From: Macrostomum hystrix
Lineage: Eukaryota; Platyhelminthes; Macrostomidae
DNA: 64,000 bases
NCBI GenBank assembly: GCA_950097015.1
Contig: CATNEN010000027.1
Coordinates: forward strand, 907,501-971,500
Direction of reading: 5' to 3'
In this document: positions 34,470-47,800 of the stretch, one piece after another
Numbering within the stretch: the first letter of the stretch is position 1
Layout of the letters: the number at the start of each line of letters is the position of its first letter
Translations under genes and position numbers: made by a program
Notes under the pieces: model-generated
Seen by the model: the letters and a program-made list of their open reading frames with translations, nothing else
Databases searched by the model: none
Told to the model about the DNA's origin: nothing

Positions 34470-36870
34470 TGAACTGTAGCTTGTCAAAGTGCTGCCTGCT
34501 GAACTGTAGCTTGTCAAAGTGTGCCTGCTGAACTGTAGCTTGTCAAAGTGTGCCTGCTGAACTGTAGCTTGTCAAAGTGAGCCTGCTGAACTGTAGCTTG
34601 TCAAAGTGCTGCCTGCTGAACTGTAGCTTGTCAAAGTGCTGCCTGCTGAACTGTAGCTTGTCAAAGTGTGCCTGCTGAACTGTAGCTTGTCAAAGTGTGC
34701 CTGCTGAACTGTAGCTTTTCGAAGTGCTGCCTGCTGAACTGTAGCTTGTCGAAGTGCTGCCTGCTGAACTGTAGGTAGCTTATCGAAGTGCTGCCTGCTG
34801 AACTGTAGCTTGTCGAAGTGCTGCCTGCTGATCTGTAGCTTGTCAAAGTGTGCCTGCTGAACTGTAGCTTTTCGAAGTGCTGCCTGCTGAACTGTAGCTT
34901 GTCGAAGTGTGCCTGCTGAACTGTAGCTTGTCGAAGTGTGCCTGCTGAACTGTAGCTTGTCGAAGTGTGCCTGCTGAACTGTAGCTTGTCGAAGTGTGCT
35001 GGCTGAACTGTAGCTTGTCAAAGTGTGCCTGCTGAACTGTAGCTTGTCGAAGTGTGCTTTCTGAACTGTAGCTTGTCGAAGTGTGCTGGCTGAACTGTAG
35101 CTTGTCGAAGTGCTGCCTGCTGAACTGTAGCTTGTCAAAGTGCTGCCTGCTGAACTGTAGCTTGTCAAAGTGTGCCTGCTGATCTGTAGCTTGTCGAAGT
35201 GTGCTGGCTGAACTGTAGCTTGTCGAAGTGTGCTTGCTGAACTGTAGCTTGTCAAAGTGTGCCTGCTGAACTGTAGCTTGTCAAAGTGTGCCTGCTGAAC
35301 TGTAGCTTGTCGAAGTGCTGCCTGCTGAACTGTAGGTAGCTTATCGAAGTGCTGCCTGCTGAACTGTAGCTTGTCGAAGTGCTGCCTGCTGATCTGTAGC
35401 TTGTCAAAGTGTGCCTGCTGAACTGTAGCTTTTCGAAGTGCTGCCTGCTGAACTGTAGCTTGTCGAAGTGTGCCTGCTGAACTGTAGCTTGTCGAAGTGT
35501 GCCTGCTGAACTGTAGCTTGTCGAAGTGTGCCTGCTGAACTGTAGCTTGTCGAAGTGTGCTGGCTGAACTGTAGCTTGTCAAAGTGTGCCTGCTGAACTG
35601 TAGCTTGTCGAAGTGTGCTTTCTGAACTGTAGCTTGTCGAAGTGTGCTGGCTGAACTGTAGCTTGTCGAAGTGCTGCCTGCTGAACTGTAGCTTGTCAAA
35701 GTGCTGCCTGCTGAACTGTAGCTTGTCAAAGTGTGCCTGCTGATCTGTAGCTTGTCGAAGTGTGCTGGCTGAACTGTAGCTTGTCGAAGTGTGCTTGCTG
35801 AACTGTAGCTTGTCAAAGTGTGCCTGCTGAACTGTAGCTTGTCAAAGTGTGCCTGCTGAACTGTAGCTTGTCAAAGTGTGCCTGCTGATCTGTAGCTTGT
35901 CGAAGTGTGCCTGCTGAACTGTAGCTTGTCGAAGTGTGCCTGCTGAACTGTAGCTTGTCAAAGTGTGCCTGCTGAACTGTAGCTTGTCGAAGTGTGCCTG
36001 CTGAACTGTAGCTTGTCAAAGTGTGCCTGCTGAACTGTAGCTTGTCGAAGTGTGCCTGCTGAACTGTAGCTTGTCGAAGTGTGCTTTCTGAACTGTAGCT
36101 TGTCGAAGTGTGCTGGCTGAACTGTAGCTTGTCGAAGTGCTGCCTGCTGAACTGTAGCTTGTCAAAGTGCTGCCTGCTGAACTGTAGCTTGTCAAAGTGT
36201 GCCTGCTGATCTGTAGCTTGTCGAAGTGTGCTGGCTGAACTGTAGCTTGTCGAAGTGTGCTTGCTGAACTGTAGCTTGTCAAAGTGTGCCTGCTGAACTG
36301 TAGCTTGTCAAAGTGTGCCTGCTGAACTGTAGCTTGTCAAAGTGTGCCTGCTGATCTGTAGCTTGTCGAAGTGTGCCTGCTGAACTGTAGCTTGTCGAAG
36401 TGTGCCTGCTGAACTGTAGCTTGTCAAAGTGTGCCTGCTGAACTGTAGCTTGTCGAAGTGTGCCTGCTGAACTGTAGCTTGTCAAAGTGTGCCTGCTGAA
36501 CTGTAGCTTGTCGAAGTGTGCCTGCTGAACTGTAGCTTGTCGAAATGTGCTGGCTGAACTGTAGCTTGTCGAAGTGTGCCTGCTGAACTGTAGCTTGTCG
36601 AAGTGTGCCTGCTGAACTGTAGCTTGTCGAAGTGTGCCTGCTGAACTGTAGCTTGTCGAAGTGTGCCTGCTGAACTGTAGCTTGTCGAAGTGTGCCTGCT
36701 GAACTGTAGCTTGTCAAAGTGTGCCTGCTGAACTGTAGCTTGTCGAAATGTGCTGGCTGAACTGTAGCTTGTCGAAGTGTGCTGGCTGAACTGTAGCTTG
36801 TCGAAGTGTGCTTGCTGAACTGTAGCTTGTCGAAATGTGCTGGCTGAACTGTAGCTTGTCGAAGTGTGCT
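34470..36870. repeat. 29/30-bp minisatellite, about 80 copies, with block duplication
   Basis: The unit is ctgaactgtagcttgtcgaa plus gtgtgcctg or gtgctgcctg. A marker variant gtaggtagct appears at 34,771 and 35,332 and the marker ctttctgaactg at about 35,058 and 35,619, both 561 bp apart. Hence a block of about 19 units has been duplicated. The minus-strand frame of 414 aa is a repeat artefact. Confidence 0.96.
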
Positions 36871-37002
36871 TGCATTTTAGTCAAAATTGACATGCGTCAA
36901 GCTGAACTTTTTGGATTTATAACAATCAGCTGTGTAGATTTTAGCTTGCGGTTAAACTTTAAATGTAACATGTTTATCTCATAAACAGTAGAAAAACAAC
37001 GG
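36871..37002. other. Short unique spacer
   Basis: It ends in the near-perfect hairpin gggtatttcaaataccc at about 37,004-37,020, which starts dispersed repeat copy B. Confidence 0.45.
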
Positions 37003-37225
37003 GGGTATTTCAAATACCCAATTATTTTCTTTTTCTTTGTCTGCTAAAATATTTAACCGATCGCCATAAAAATGCAGAGCACGGGCTAAAATTTTGCGCT
37101 CTATCCGATGAAACAACTTCCAGAATCACAAGACATCGGCATCGTGAAGATATTCAACGATTCTCTTCAGGATGTCTGGTGGCAATAACTACCAATGAGA
37201 GAGTGTTTTTGTTCACAAAATTGTA
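37003..37225 (+). repeat. Dispersed repeat, copy B
   Basis: Second copy of the repeat seen at 16,470-16,712, same orientation. This copy starts at a hairpin with 8-bp arms around one base; copy A has a decayed version. The hairpin may mark a transposon end. Confidence 0.65.
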
Positions 37226-38231
37226 TCATGTTAGGCAAATTATATCAAAAGAACTGCTTTGTATCTGCTTCCAATCAAAATCTGTCACCATTTAAATCAG
37301 AAAAATGGAAACTTTCCTGTCTGTAGTGCGTTTTTTCGCGAAAACCAGCCTTTAATTTTTTCTAAAAACGTATATAGTTCCCGTCCTTCTACTGCTTCAC
37401 ACTACGGGCTTGAGAGCTGCGGTCTAATGTAAAAAATATATTTTAGTAATGATCATAGCAATTATCCAGTAATTCTAGAATCTAATTATATTTAGTTAGT
37501 AATTATATCATAGTAAAAAACGCGGCACAAAAAAGTTTTTGACTAAAAGGTTCAATATACTTTTGTAAACTTTTAGCTATCAAAGTAGAAAGTTCAGTCT
37601 TTGGCAATTTGCGACGTCTTACAATATTGCGCCGTTTAGCAGGGTTTATTTATAAGAAAAACAAAAGCAGCGTAATATTTTTTAAGATCAACATATACAT
37701 CAACAAAGCTACCAAATTTCTTTTTATATATTTGCAAATCAAGAGTCCTTTAACTTAAAAAGCCTTATAATATTTTCTTTTAAATGTTTTTTTTACTATT
37801 TTCCTAGTGCGTGCGTGCGTCACGAGGTCTCAAGTGTTAAGCGTCGAATTCACAATAGTGATTGTTGTTTCTAGTCAACTAGTTTCTAGTTGTTTCTAGT
37901 TTCTAGTCTAGAAACCGAAGATTAGAACGATGCATGACTGAATATGATTATTTGTTAGATCTTTTACATTAATTGCATTTCCTGCCTATTAATTGCATAG
38001 ATAGTCTTATCTTGACTTCTATGTTTGACTTCTTTGACTCAAAGCACTTTGACTTTGACTTCGACGCTCGGACCCCTCGTTTCGGTTTTTTTCGGCGCTA
38101 CGTTGACTGCCTGCTAAGCGACGCCGAAGGCCGTGGCGCCAGACACTGCCTACGGGGGGGAATTTGTTCGCACGCTGGCTCTGCGCTGCGCCATTTGACG
38201 CAACCTCCCTGACTTTTGGGGCATACGTCCT
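37226..38231. other. AT-rich spacer left of the satellite
   Basis: Mostly unique AT-rich DNA. It includes a short gtgc/gcgt run near 37,807, a tttctagt repeat cluster (37,865-37,915) and a GC-rich patch at 38,085-38,210. No supported gene. Confidence 0.45.
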
Positions 38232-38603
38232 TTGTTGTTGTTGTTGACTCGTACTAAAGTTACAGTACTTGTAGAGCAAGTTTCCATTATTATCGTTATT
38301 GATGAATGTGCAGCTAAGCATGCAGATGCAACTAAGAAAAAAAGGGCTGTAGCTAAGGTTGAAAGTGCAGCAGCTAAGGACGTCTATACTTCCAGTACCA
38401 GAACCAGTACCAGAACCAGTACCAGAAAAAAATTATGTTATAGCCAACAAAAAATCGACAAGCAACTAATAAAAAGACTTCTAACAGATGAAATACTTAT
38501 ATATCGGTCCGAAAATATCATTATTGAGAATAAAATTAATAAATATCGACGGACTTGCGCACAACACACAAAAAATGGTTTACTTTCACAAAACGTTTTT
38601 TAA
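38232..38603 (+). CDS. Hypothetical lysine-rich 123-aa frame beside the left array
   Basis: The frame has a hydrophobic start, a basic middle (KKKRAVAKVESAAAKD) and three STRT repeats from a 12-bp DNA repeat (agtaccagaacc). No domain is recognised. It may be part of the large transposon, of an older element, or chance. Confidence 0.2.
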   Translation: MLLLLTRTKVTVLVEQVSIIIVIDECAAKHADATKKKRAVAKVESAAAKDVYTSSTRTSTRTSTRKKLCYSQQKIDKQLIKRLLTDEILIYRSENIIIENKINKYRRTCAQHTKNGLLSQNVF

Positions 38604-38850
38604 TATATTTTTTCATAGAATAAAACAAATTTGCTCAACCAACTGAGTAAACGAATACAAAAAGCGGTTTACTAAATATCGCAACTACTAAAATCACAAC
38701 TCAAAACTCACCTCATTAAATGTGTTTGTAAAATTTATTTTTTTTATAATCATCGTAAACTTCATCAAAAAAACTAAAAATATAACCTCACTTTTGCGCT
38801 TCGCAGGATTATTACTCGTACATCATATACAGCTGAGAGCAATGATAAGG

Positions 38851-41800
38851 AAGGAAACATTATCTGTGAACACGGCTGTAAAATTTCAGAGCCCTGACGT
38901 GTCGCGTCTCGGAGTTGTAGACCCTCGAGTCCCCCCACTCTGATATCTCCCATTTTAAAAGTACTTTTCGTCACCTCACTGAATCTGGTGGTCAAAAGAA
39001 GCTGAAAACTCAGATCTGGAAGGAAACATTATCTGTGAACACGGCTGTAAAATTTCAGAGCCCTGACTAGTCGCGTCTCGGAGTTGTAGACCCTCGAGTC
39101 CCCCCCCACTCTGATATCTCCCATTTTAAAAGTACTTTTCGTCACCTCACTGAATCTGGTGGTCAGACGAGGCTAAAAACTCAGATCTGGAAGGAAACAT
39201 TATCTGTGAACACGGCTGTAAAATTTCAGAGCCCTGACTATTCGCGTCTCGGAGTTGTAGACCCTCGAGTCCCCCCCACTCTGATATCTCCCATTTTAAA
39301 AGTACTTTTCGTCACCTCACTGAATCTGGTGGTCAAAAGAAGCTGAAAACTCAGATCTGGAAGGAAACATTATCTGTGAACACGGCTGTAAAATTTCAGA
39401 GCCCTGACTAGTCGCGTCTCGGAGTTGTAGACCCTCGAGTCCCCCCCACTCTGATATCTCCCATTTTAAAAGTACTTTTCGTCACCTCACTGAATCTGGT
39501 GGTCAGACGAGGCTAAAAACTTAGATCTGGAAGGAAACATTATCTGTAAACACGGCTGTAAAATTTCAGAGCCCTGACTATTCGCGTCTCGGAGTTGTAG
39601 ACCCTCGAGTCCCCCCCACTCTGATATCTCCCATTTTAAAAGTACTTTTCGTCACCTCACTGAATCTGGTGGTCAAAAGAAGCTGAAAACTCAGATCTGG
39701 AAGGAAACATTATCTGTAAACACGGCTGTAAAATTTCAGAGCCCTGACTATTCGCGTCTCGGAGTTGTAGACCCTCGAGTCCCCCCCACTCTGATATCTC
39801 CCATTTTAAAAGTACTTTTCGTCACCTCACTGAATCTGGTGGTCAAAAGAAGCTGAAAACTCAGATCTGGAAGGAAACATTATCTGTAAACACGGCTGTA
39901 AAATTTCAGAGCCCTGACTATTCGCGTCTCGGAGTTGTAGACCCTCGAGTCCCCCCCACTCTGATATCTCCCATTTTAAAAGTACTTTTCGTCACCTCAC
40001 TGAATCTGGTGGTCAAAAGAAGCTGAAAACTCAGATCTGGAAGGAAACATTATCTGTGAACACGGCTGTAAAATTTCAGAGCCCTGACTAGTCGCGTCTC
40101 GGAGTTGTAGACCCTCGAGTCCCCCCCACTCTGATATCTCCCATTTTAAAAGTACTTTTCGTCACCTCACTGAATCTGGTGGTCAAAAGAAGCTGAAAAC
40201 TCAGATCTGGAAGGAAACATTATCTGTGAACACGGCTGTAAAATTTCAGAGCCCTGACTAGTCACGTCTCGGAGTTGTAGACCCTCGAGTCCCCCCCACT
40301 CTGATATCTCCCATTTTAAAAGTACTTTTCGTCACCTCACTGAATCTGGTGGTCAAAAGAAGCTGAAAACTCAGATCTGGAAGGAAACATTATCTGTGAA
40401 CACGGCTGTAAAATTTCAGAGCCCTGACTAGTCGCGTCTCGGAGTTGTAGACCCTCGAGTCCCCCCCACTCTGATATCTCCCATTTTAAAAGTACTTTTC
40501 GTCACCTCACTGAATCTGGTGGTCAGACGAGGCTAAAAACTCAGATCTGGAAGGAAACATTATCTGTGAACACGGCTGTAAAATTTCAGAGCCCTGACTA
40601 TTCGCGTCTCGGAGTTGTAGACCCTCGAGTCCCCCCCACTCTGATATCTCCCATTTTAAAAGTACTTTTCGTCACCTCACTGAATCTGGTGGTCAAAAGA
40701 AGCTGAAAACTCAGATCTGGAAGGAAACATTATCTGTGAACACGGCTGTAAAATTTCAGAGCCCTGACTAGTCGCGTCTCGGAGTTGTAGACCCTCGAGT
40801 CCCCCCCACTCTGATATCTCCCATTTTAAAAGTACTTTTCGTCACCTCACTGAATCTGGTGGTCAGACGAGGCTAAAAACTTAGATCTGGAAGGAAACAT
40901 TATCTGTAAACACGGCTGTAAAATTTCAGAGCCCTGACTATTCGCGTCTCGGAGTTGTAGACCCTCGAGTCCCCCCCACTCTGATATCTCCCATTTTAAA
41001 AGTACTTTTCGTCACCTCACTGAATCTGGTGGTCAAAAGAAGCTGAAAACTCAGATCTGGAAGGAAACATTATCTGTAAACACGGCTGTAAAATTTCAGA
41101 GCCCTGACTATTCGCGTCTCGGAGTTGTAGACCCTCGAGTCCCCCCCACTCTGATATCTCCCATTTTAAAAGTACTTTTCGTCACCTCACTGAATCTGGT
41201 GGTCAAAAGAAGCTGAAAACTCAGATCTGGAAGGAAACATTATCTGTAAACACGGCTGTAAAATTTCAGAGCCCTGACTATTCGCGTCTCGGAGTTGTAG
41301 ACCCTCGAGTCCCCCCCACTCTGATATCTCCCATTTTAAAAGTACTTTTCGTCACCTCACTGAATCTGGTGGTCAAAAGAAGCTGAAAACTCAGATCTGG
41401 AAGGAAACATTATCTGTGAACACGGCTGTAAAATTTCAGAGCCCTGACTAGTCGCGTCTCGGAGTTGTAGACCCTCGAGTCCCCCCCACTCTGATATCTC
41501 CCATTTTAAAAGTACTTTTCGTCACCTCACTGAATCTGGTGGTCAAAAGAAGCTGAAAACTCAGATCTGGAAGGAAACATTATCTGTGAACACGGCTGTA
41601 AAATTTCAGAGCCCTGACTAGTCACGTCTCGGAGTTGTAGACCCTCGAGTCCCCCCCACTCTGATATCTCCCATTTTAAAAGTACTTTTCGTCACCTCAC
41701 TGAATCTGGTGGTCAGACGAGGCTAAAAACTCAGATCTGGAAGGAAACATTATCTGTAAACACGGCTGTAAAATTTCAGAGCCCTGACTATTCGCGTCTC

Positions 41801-44800
41801 GGAGTTGTAGACCCTCGAGTCCCCCCCACTCTGATATCTCCCATTTTAAAAGTACTTTTCGTCACCTCACTGAATCTGGTGGTCAAAAGAAGCTGAAAAC
41901 TCAGATCTGGAAGGAAACATTATCTGTGAACACGGCTGTAAAATTTCAGAGCCCTGACTAGTCGCGTCTCGGAGTTGTAGACCCTCGAGTCCCCCCCACT
42001 CTGATATCTCCCATTTTAAAAGTACTTTTCGTCACCTCACTGAATCTGGTGGTCAGACGAGGCTAAAAACTTAGATCTGGAAGGAAACATTATCTGTAAA
42101 CACGGCTGTAAAATTTCAGAGCCCTGACTATTCGCGTCTCGGAGTTGTAGACCCTCGAGTCCCCCCCACTCTGATATCTCCCATTTTAAAAGTACTTTTC
42201 GTCACCTCACTGAATCTGGTGGTCAAAAGAAGCTGAAAACTCAGATCTGGAAGGAAACATTATCTGTAAACACGGCTGTAAAATTTCAGAGCCCTGACTA
42301 TTCGCGTCTCGGAGTTGTAGACCCTCGAGTCCCCCCCACTCTGATATCTCCATTTTAAAAGTACTTTTCGTCACCTCACTGAATCTGGTGGTCAAAAGAA
42401 GCTGAAAACTCAGATCTGGAAGGAAACATTATCTGTGAACACGGCTGTAAAATTTCAGAGCCCTGACTAGTCGCGTCTCGGAGTTGTAGACCCTCGAGTC
42501 CCCCCACTCTGATATCTCCCATTTTAAAAGTACTTTTCGTCACCTCACTGAATCTGGTGGTCAGACGAGGCTAAAAACTCAGATCTGGAAGGAAACATTA
42601 TCTGTAAACACGGCTGTAAAATTTCAGAGCCCTGACTAGTCGCGTCTCGGAGTTGTAGACCCTCGAGTCCCCCCCACTCTGATATCTCCCATTTTAAAAG
42701 TACTTTTCGTCACCTCACTGAATCTGGTGGTCAAAAGAAGCTGAAAACTCAGATCTGGAAGGAAACATTATCTGTGAACACGGCTGTAAAATTTCAGAGC
42801 CCTGACTAGTCGCGTCTCGGAGTTGTAGACCCTCGAGTCCCCCCCACTCTGATATCTCCCATTTTAAAAGTACTTTTCGTCACCTCACTGAATCTGGTGG
42901 TCAAAAGAAGCTGAAAACTCAGATCTGGAAGGAAACATTATCTGTAAACACGGCTGTAAAATTTCAGAGCCCTGACTATTCGCGTCTCGGAGTTGTAGAC
43001 CCTCGAGTCCCCCCCACTCTGATATCTCCCATTTTAAAAGTACTTTTCGTCACCTCACTGAATCTGGTGGTCAAAAGAAGCTGAAAACTCAGATCTGGAA
43101 GGAAACATTATCTGTAAACACGGCTGTAAAATTTCAGAGCCCTGACTATTCGCGTCTCGGAGTTGTAGACCCTCGAGTCCCCCCACTCTGATATCTCCCA
43201 TTTTAAAAGTACTTTTCGTCACCTCACTGAATCTGGTGGTCAGACGAGGCTAAAAACTCAGATCTGGAAGGAAACATTATCTGTAAACACGGCTGTAAAA
43301 TTTCAGAGCCCTGACTAGTCGCGTCTCGGAGTTGTAGACCCTCGAGTCCCCCCCACTCTGATATCTCCCATTTTAAAAGTACTTTTCGTCACCTCACTGA
43401 ATCTGGTGGTCAAAAGAAGCTGAAAACTCAGATCTGGAAGGAAACATTATCTGTAAACACGGCTGTAAAATTTCAGAGCCCTGACTATTCGCGTCTCGGA
43501 GTTGTAGACCCTCGAGTCCCCCCCACTCTGATATCTCCCATTTTAAAAGTACTTTTCGTCACCTCACTGAATCTGGTGGTCAAAAGAAGCTGAAAACTCA
43601 GATCTGGAAGGAAACATTATCTGTAAACACGGCTGTAAAATTTCAGAGCCCTGACTATTCGCGTCTCGGAGTTGTAGACCCTCGAGTCCCCCCCACTCTG
43701 ATATCTCCCATTTTAAAAGTACTTTTCGTCACCTCACTGAATCTGGTGGTCAAAAGAAGCTGAAAACTCAGATCTGGAAGGAAACATTATCTGTAAACAC
43801 GGCTGTAAAATTTCAGAGCCCTGACTATTCGCGTCTCGGAGTTGTAGACCCTCGAGTCCCCCCCACTCTGATATCTCCCATTTTAAAAGTACTTTTCGTC
43901 ACCTCACTGAATCTGGTGGTCAAAAGAAGCTGAAAACTCAGATCTGGAAGGAAACATTATCTGTAAACACGGCTGTAAAATTTCAGAGCCCTGACTATTC
44001 GCGTCTCGGAGTTGTATACCCTCGAGTCCCCCCCACTCTGATATCTCCCATTTTAAAAGTACTTTTCGTCACCTCACTGAATCTGGTGGTCAAAAGAAGC
44101 TGAAAACTCAGATCTGGAAGGAAACATTATCTGTGAACACGGCTGTAAAATTTCAGAGCCCTGACTATTCGCGTCTCGGAGTTGTAGACCCTCGAGTCCC
44201 CCCCACTCTGATATCTCCCATTTTAAAAGTACTTTTCGTCACCTCACTGAATCTGGTGGTCAAAAGAAGCTGAAAACTCAGATCTGGAAGGAAACATTAT
44301 CTGTGAACACGGCTGTAAAATTTCAGAGCCCTGACTAGTCGCGTCTCGGAGTTGTAGACCCTCGAGTCCCCCCCACTCTGATATCTCCCATTTTAAAAGT
44401 ACTTTTCGTCACCTCACTGAATCTGGTGGTCAGACGAGGCTGAAAACTCAGATCTGGAAGGAAACATTATCTGTAAACACGGCTGTAAAATTTCAGAGCC
44501 CTGACTATTCGCGTCTCGGAGTTGTAGACCCTCGAGTCCCCCCCACTCTGATATCTCCCATTTTAAAAGTACTTTTCGTCACCTCACTGAATCTGGTGGT
44601 CAGACGAGGCTAAAAACTCAGATCTGGAAGGAAACATTATCTGTAAACACGGCTGTAAAATTTCAGAGCCCTGACTATTCGCGTCTCGGAGTTGTAGACC
44701 CTCGAGTCCCCCCCACTCTGATATCTCCCATTTTAAAAGTACTTTTCGTCACCTCACTGAATCTGGTGGTCAAAAGAAGCTGAAAACTCAGATCTGGAAG

Positions 44801-47800
44801 GAAACATTATCTGTAAACACGGCTGTAAAATTTCAGAGCCCTGACTATTCGCGTCTCGGAGTTGTAGACCCTCGAGTCCCCCCCACTCTGATATCTCCCA
44901 TTTTAAAAGTACTTTTCGTCACCTCACTGAATCTGGTGGTCAAAAGAAGCTGAAAACTCAGATCTGGAAGGAAACATTATCTGTAAACACGGCTGTAAAA
45001 TTTCAGAGCCCTGACTATTCGCGTCTCGGAGTTGTAGACCCTCGAGTCCCCCCCACTCTGATATCTCCCATTTTAAAAGTACTTTTCGTCACCTCACTGA
45101 ATCTGGTGGTCAAAAGAAGCTGAAAACTCAGATCTGGAAGGAAACATTATCTGTGAACACGGCTGTAAAATTTCAGAGCCCTGACTAGTCGCGTCTCGGA
45201 GTTGTAGACCCTCGAGTCCCCCCCACTCTGATATCTCCCATTTTAAAAGTACTTTTCGTCACCTCACTGAATCTGGTGGTCAAAAGAAGCTGAAAACTCA
45301 GATCTGGAAGGAAACATTATCTGTGAACACGGCTGTAAAATTTCAGAGCCCTGACTAGTCACGTCTCGGAGTTGTAGACCCTCGAGTCCCCCCCACTCTG
45401 ATATCTCCCATTTTAAAAGTACTTTTCGTCACCTCACTGAATCTGGTGGTCAGACGAGGCTAAAAACTCAGATCTGGAAGGAAACATTATCTGTAAACAC
45501 GGCTGTAAAATTTCAGAGCCCTGACTATTCGCGTCTCGGAGTTGTAGACCCTCGAGTCCCCCCCACTCTGATATCTCCCATTTTAAAAGTACTTTTCGTC
45601 ACCTCACTGAATCTGGTGGTCAAAAGAAGCTGAAAACTCAGATCTGGAAGGAAACATTATCTGTGAACACGGCTGTAAAATTTCAGAGCCCTGACTAGTC
45701 GCGTCTCGGAGTTGTAGACCCTCGAGTCCCCCCCACTCTGATATCTCCCATTTTAAAAGTACTTTTCGTCACCTCACTGAATCTGGTGGTCAGACGAGGC
45801 TAAAAACTTAGATCTGGAAGGAAACATTATCTGTAAACACGGCTGTAAAATTTCAGAGCCCTGACTATTCGCGTCTCGGAGTTGTAGACCCTCGAGTCCC
45901 CCCCACTCTGATATCTCCCATTTTAAAAGTACTTTTCGTCACCTCACTGAATCTGGTGGTCAAAAGAAGCTGAAAACTCAGATCTGGAAGGAAACATTAT
46001 CTGTAAACACGGCTGTAAAATTTCAGAGCCCTGACTATTCGCGTCTCGGAGTTGTAGACCCTCGAGTCCCCCCCACTCTGATATCTCCCATTTTAAAAGT
46101 ACTTTTCGTCACCTCACTGAATCTGGTGGTCAAAAGAAGCTGAAAACTCAGATCTGGAAGGAAACATTATCTGTGAACACGGCTGTAAAATTTCAGAGCC
46201 CTGACTAGTCGCGTCTCGGAGTTGTAGACCCTCGAGTCCCCCCACTCTGATATCTCCCATTTTAAAAGTACTTTTCGTCACCTCACTGAATCTGGTGGTC
46301 AGACGAGGCTAAAAACTCAGATCTGGAAGGAAACATTATCTGTAAACACGGCTGTAAAATTTCAGAGCCCTGACTAGTCGCGTCTCGGAGTTGTAGACCC
46401 TCGAGTCCCCCCCACTCTGATATCTCCCATTTTAAAAGTACTTTTCGTCACCTCACTGAATCTGGTGGTCAAAAGAAGCTGAAAACTCAGATCTGGAAGG
46501 AAACATTATCTGTGAACACGGCTGTAAAATTTCAGAGCCCTGACTAGTCGCGTCTCGGAGTTGTAGACCCTCGAGTCCCCCCCACTCTGATATCTCCCAT
46601 TTTAAAAGTACTTTTCGTCACCTCACTGAATCTGGTGGTCAAAAGAAGCTGAAAACTCAGATCTGGAAGGAAACATTATCTGTAAACACGGCTGTAAAAT
46701 TTCAGAGCCCTGACTATTCGCGTCTCGGAGTTGTAGACCCTCGAGTCCCCCCCACTCTGATATCTCCCATTTTAAAAGTACTTTTCGTCACCTCACTGAA
46801 TCTGGTGGTCAAAAGAAGCTGAAAACTCAGATCTGGAAGGAAACATTATCTGTAAACACGGCTGTAAAATTTCAGAGCCCTGACTATTCGCGTCTCGGAG
46901 TTGTAGACCCTCGAGTCCCCCCACTCTGATATCTCCCATTTTAAAAGTACTTTTCGTCACCTCACTGAATCTGGTGGTCAGACGAGGCTAAAAACTCAGA
47001 TCTGGAAGGAAACATTATCTGTAAACACGGCTGTAAAATTTCAGAGCCCTGACTAGTCGCGTCTCGGAGTTGTAGACCCTCGAGTCCCCCCCACTCTGAT
47101 ATCTCCCATTTTAAAAGTACTTTTCGTCACCTCACTGAATCTGGTGGTCAAAAGAAGCTGAAAACTCAGATCTGGAAGGAAACATTATCTGTGAACACGG
47201 CTGTAAAATTTCAGAGCCCTGACTAGTCGCGTCTCGGAGTTGTAGACCCTCGAGTCCCCCCCACTCTGATATCTCCCATTTTAAAAGTACTTTTCGTCAC
47301 CTCACTGAATCTGGTGGTCAGACGAGGCTAAAAACTTAGATCTGGAAGGAAACATTATCTGTAAACACGGCTGTAAAATTTCAGAGCCCTGACTATTCGC
47401 GTCTCGGAGTTGTAGACCCTCGAGTCCCCCCCACTCTGATATCTCCAATTTTAAAAGTACTTTTCGTCACCTCACTGAATCTGGTGGTCAAAAGAAGCTG
47501 AAAACTCAGATCTGGAAGGAAACATTATCTGTAAACACGGCTGTAAAATTTCAGAGCCCTGACTATTCGCGTCTCGGAGTTGTAGACCCTCGAGTCCCCC
47601 CCACTCTGATATCTCCCATTTTAAAAGTACTTTTCGTCACCTCACTGAATCTGGTGGTCAAAAGAAGCTGAAAACTCAGATCTGGAAGGAAACATTATCT
47701 GTAAACACGGCTGTAAAATTTCAGAGCCCTGACTATTCGCGTCTCGGAGTTGTAGACCCTCGAGTCCCCCCCACTCTGATATCTCCCATTTTAAAAGTAC

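Noticed and set aside
34572-36717. Minus-strand 414-aa frame and its shorter relatives
   Set aside because: Stop-free reading of the 29/30-bp minisatellite; breaks coincide with unit-length changes.
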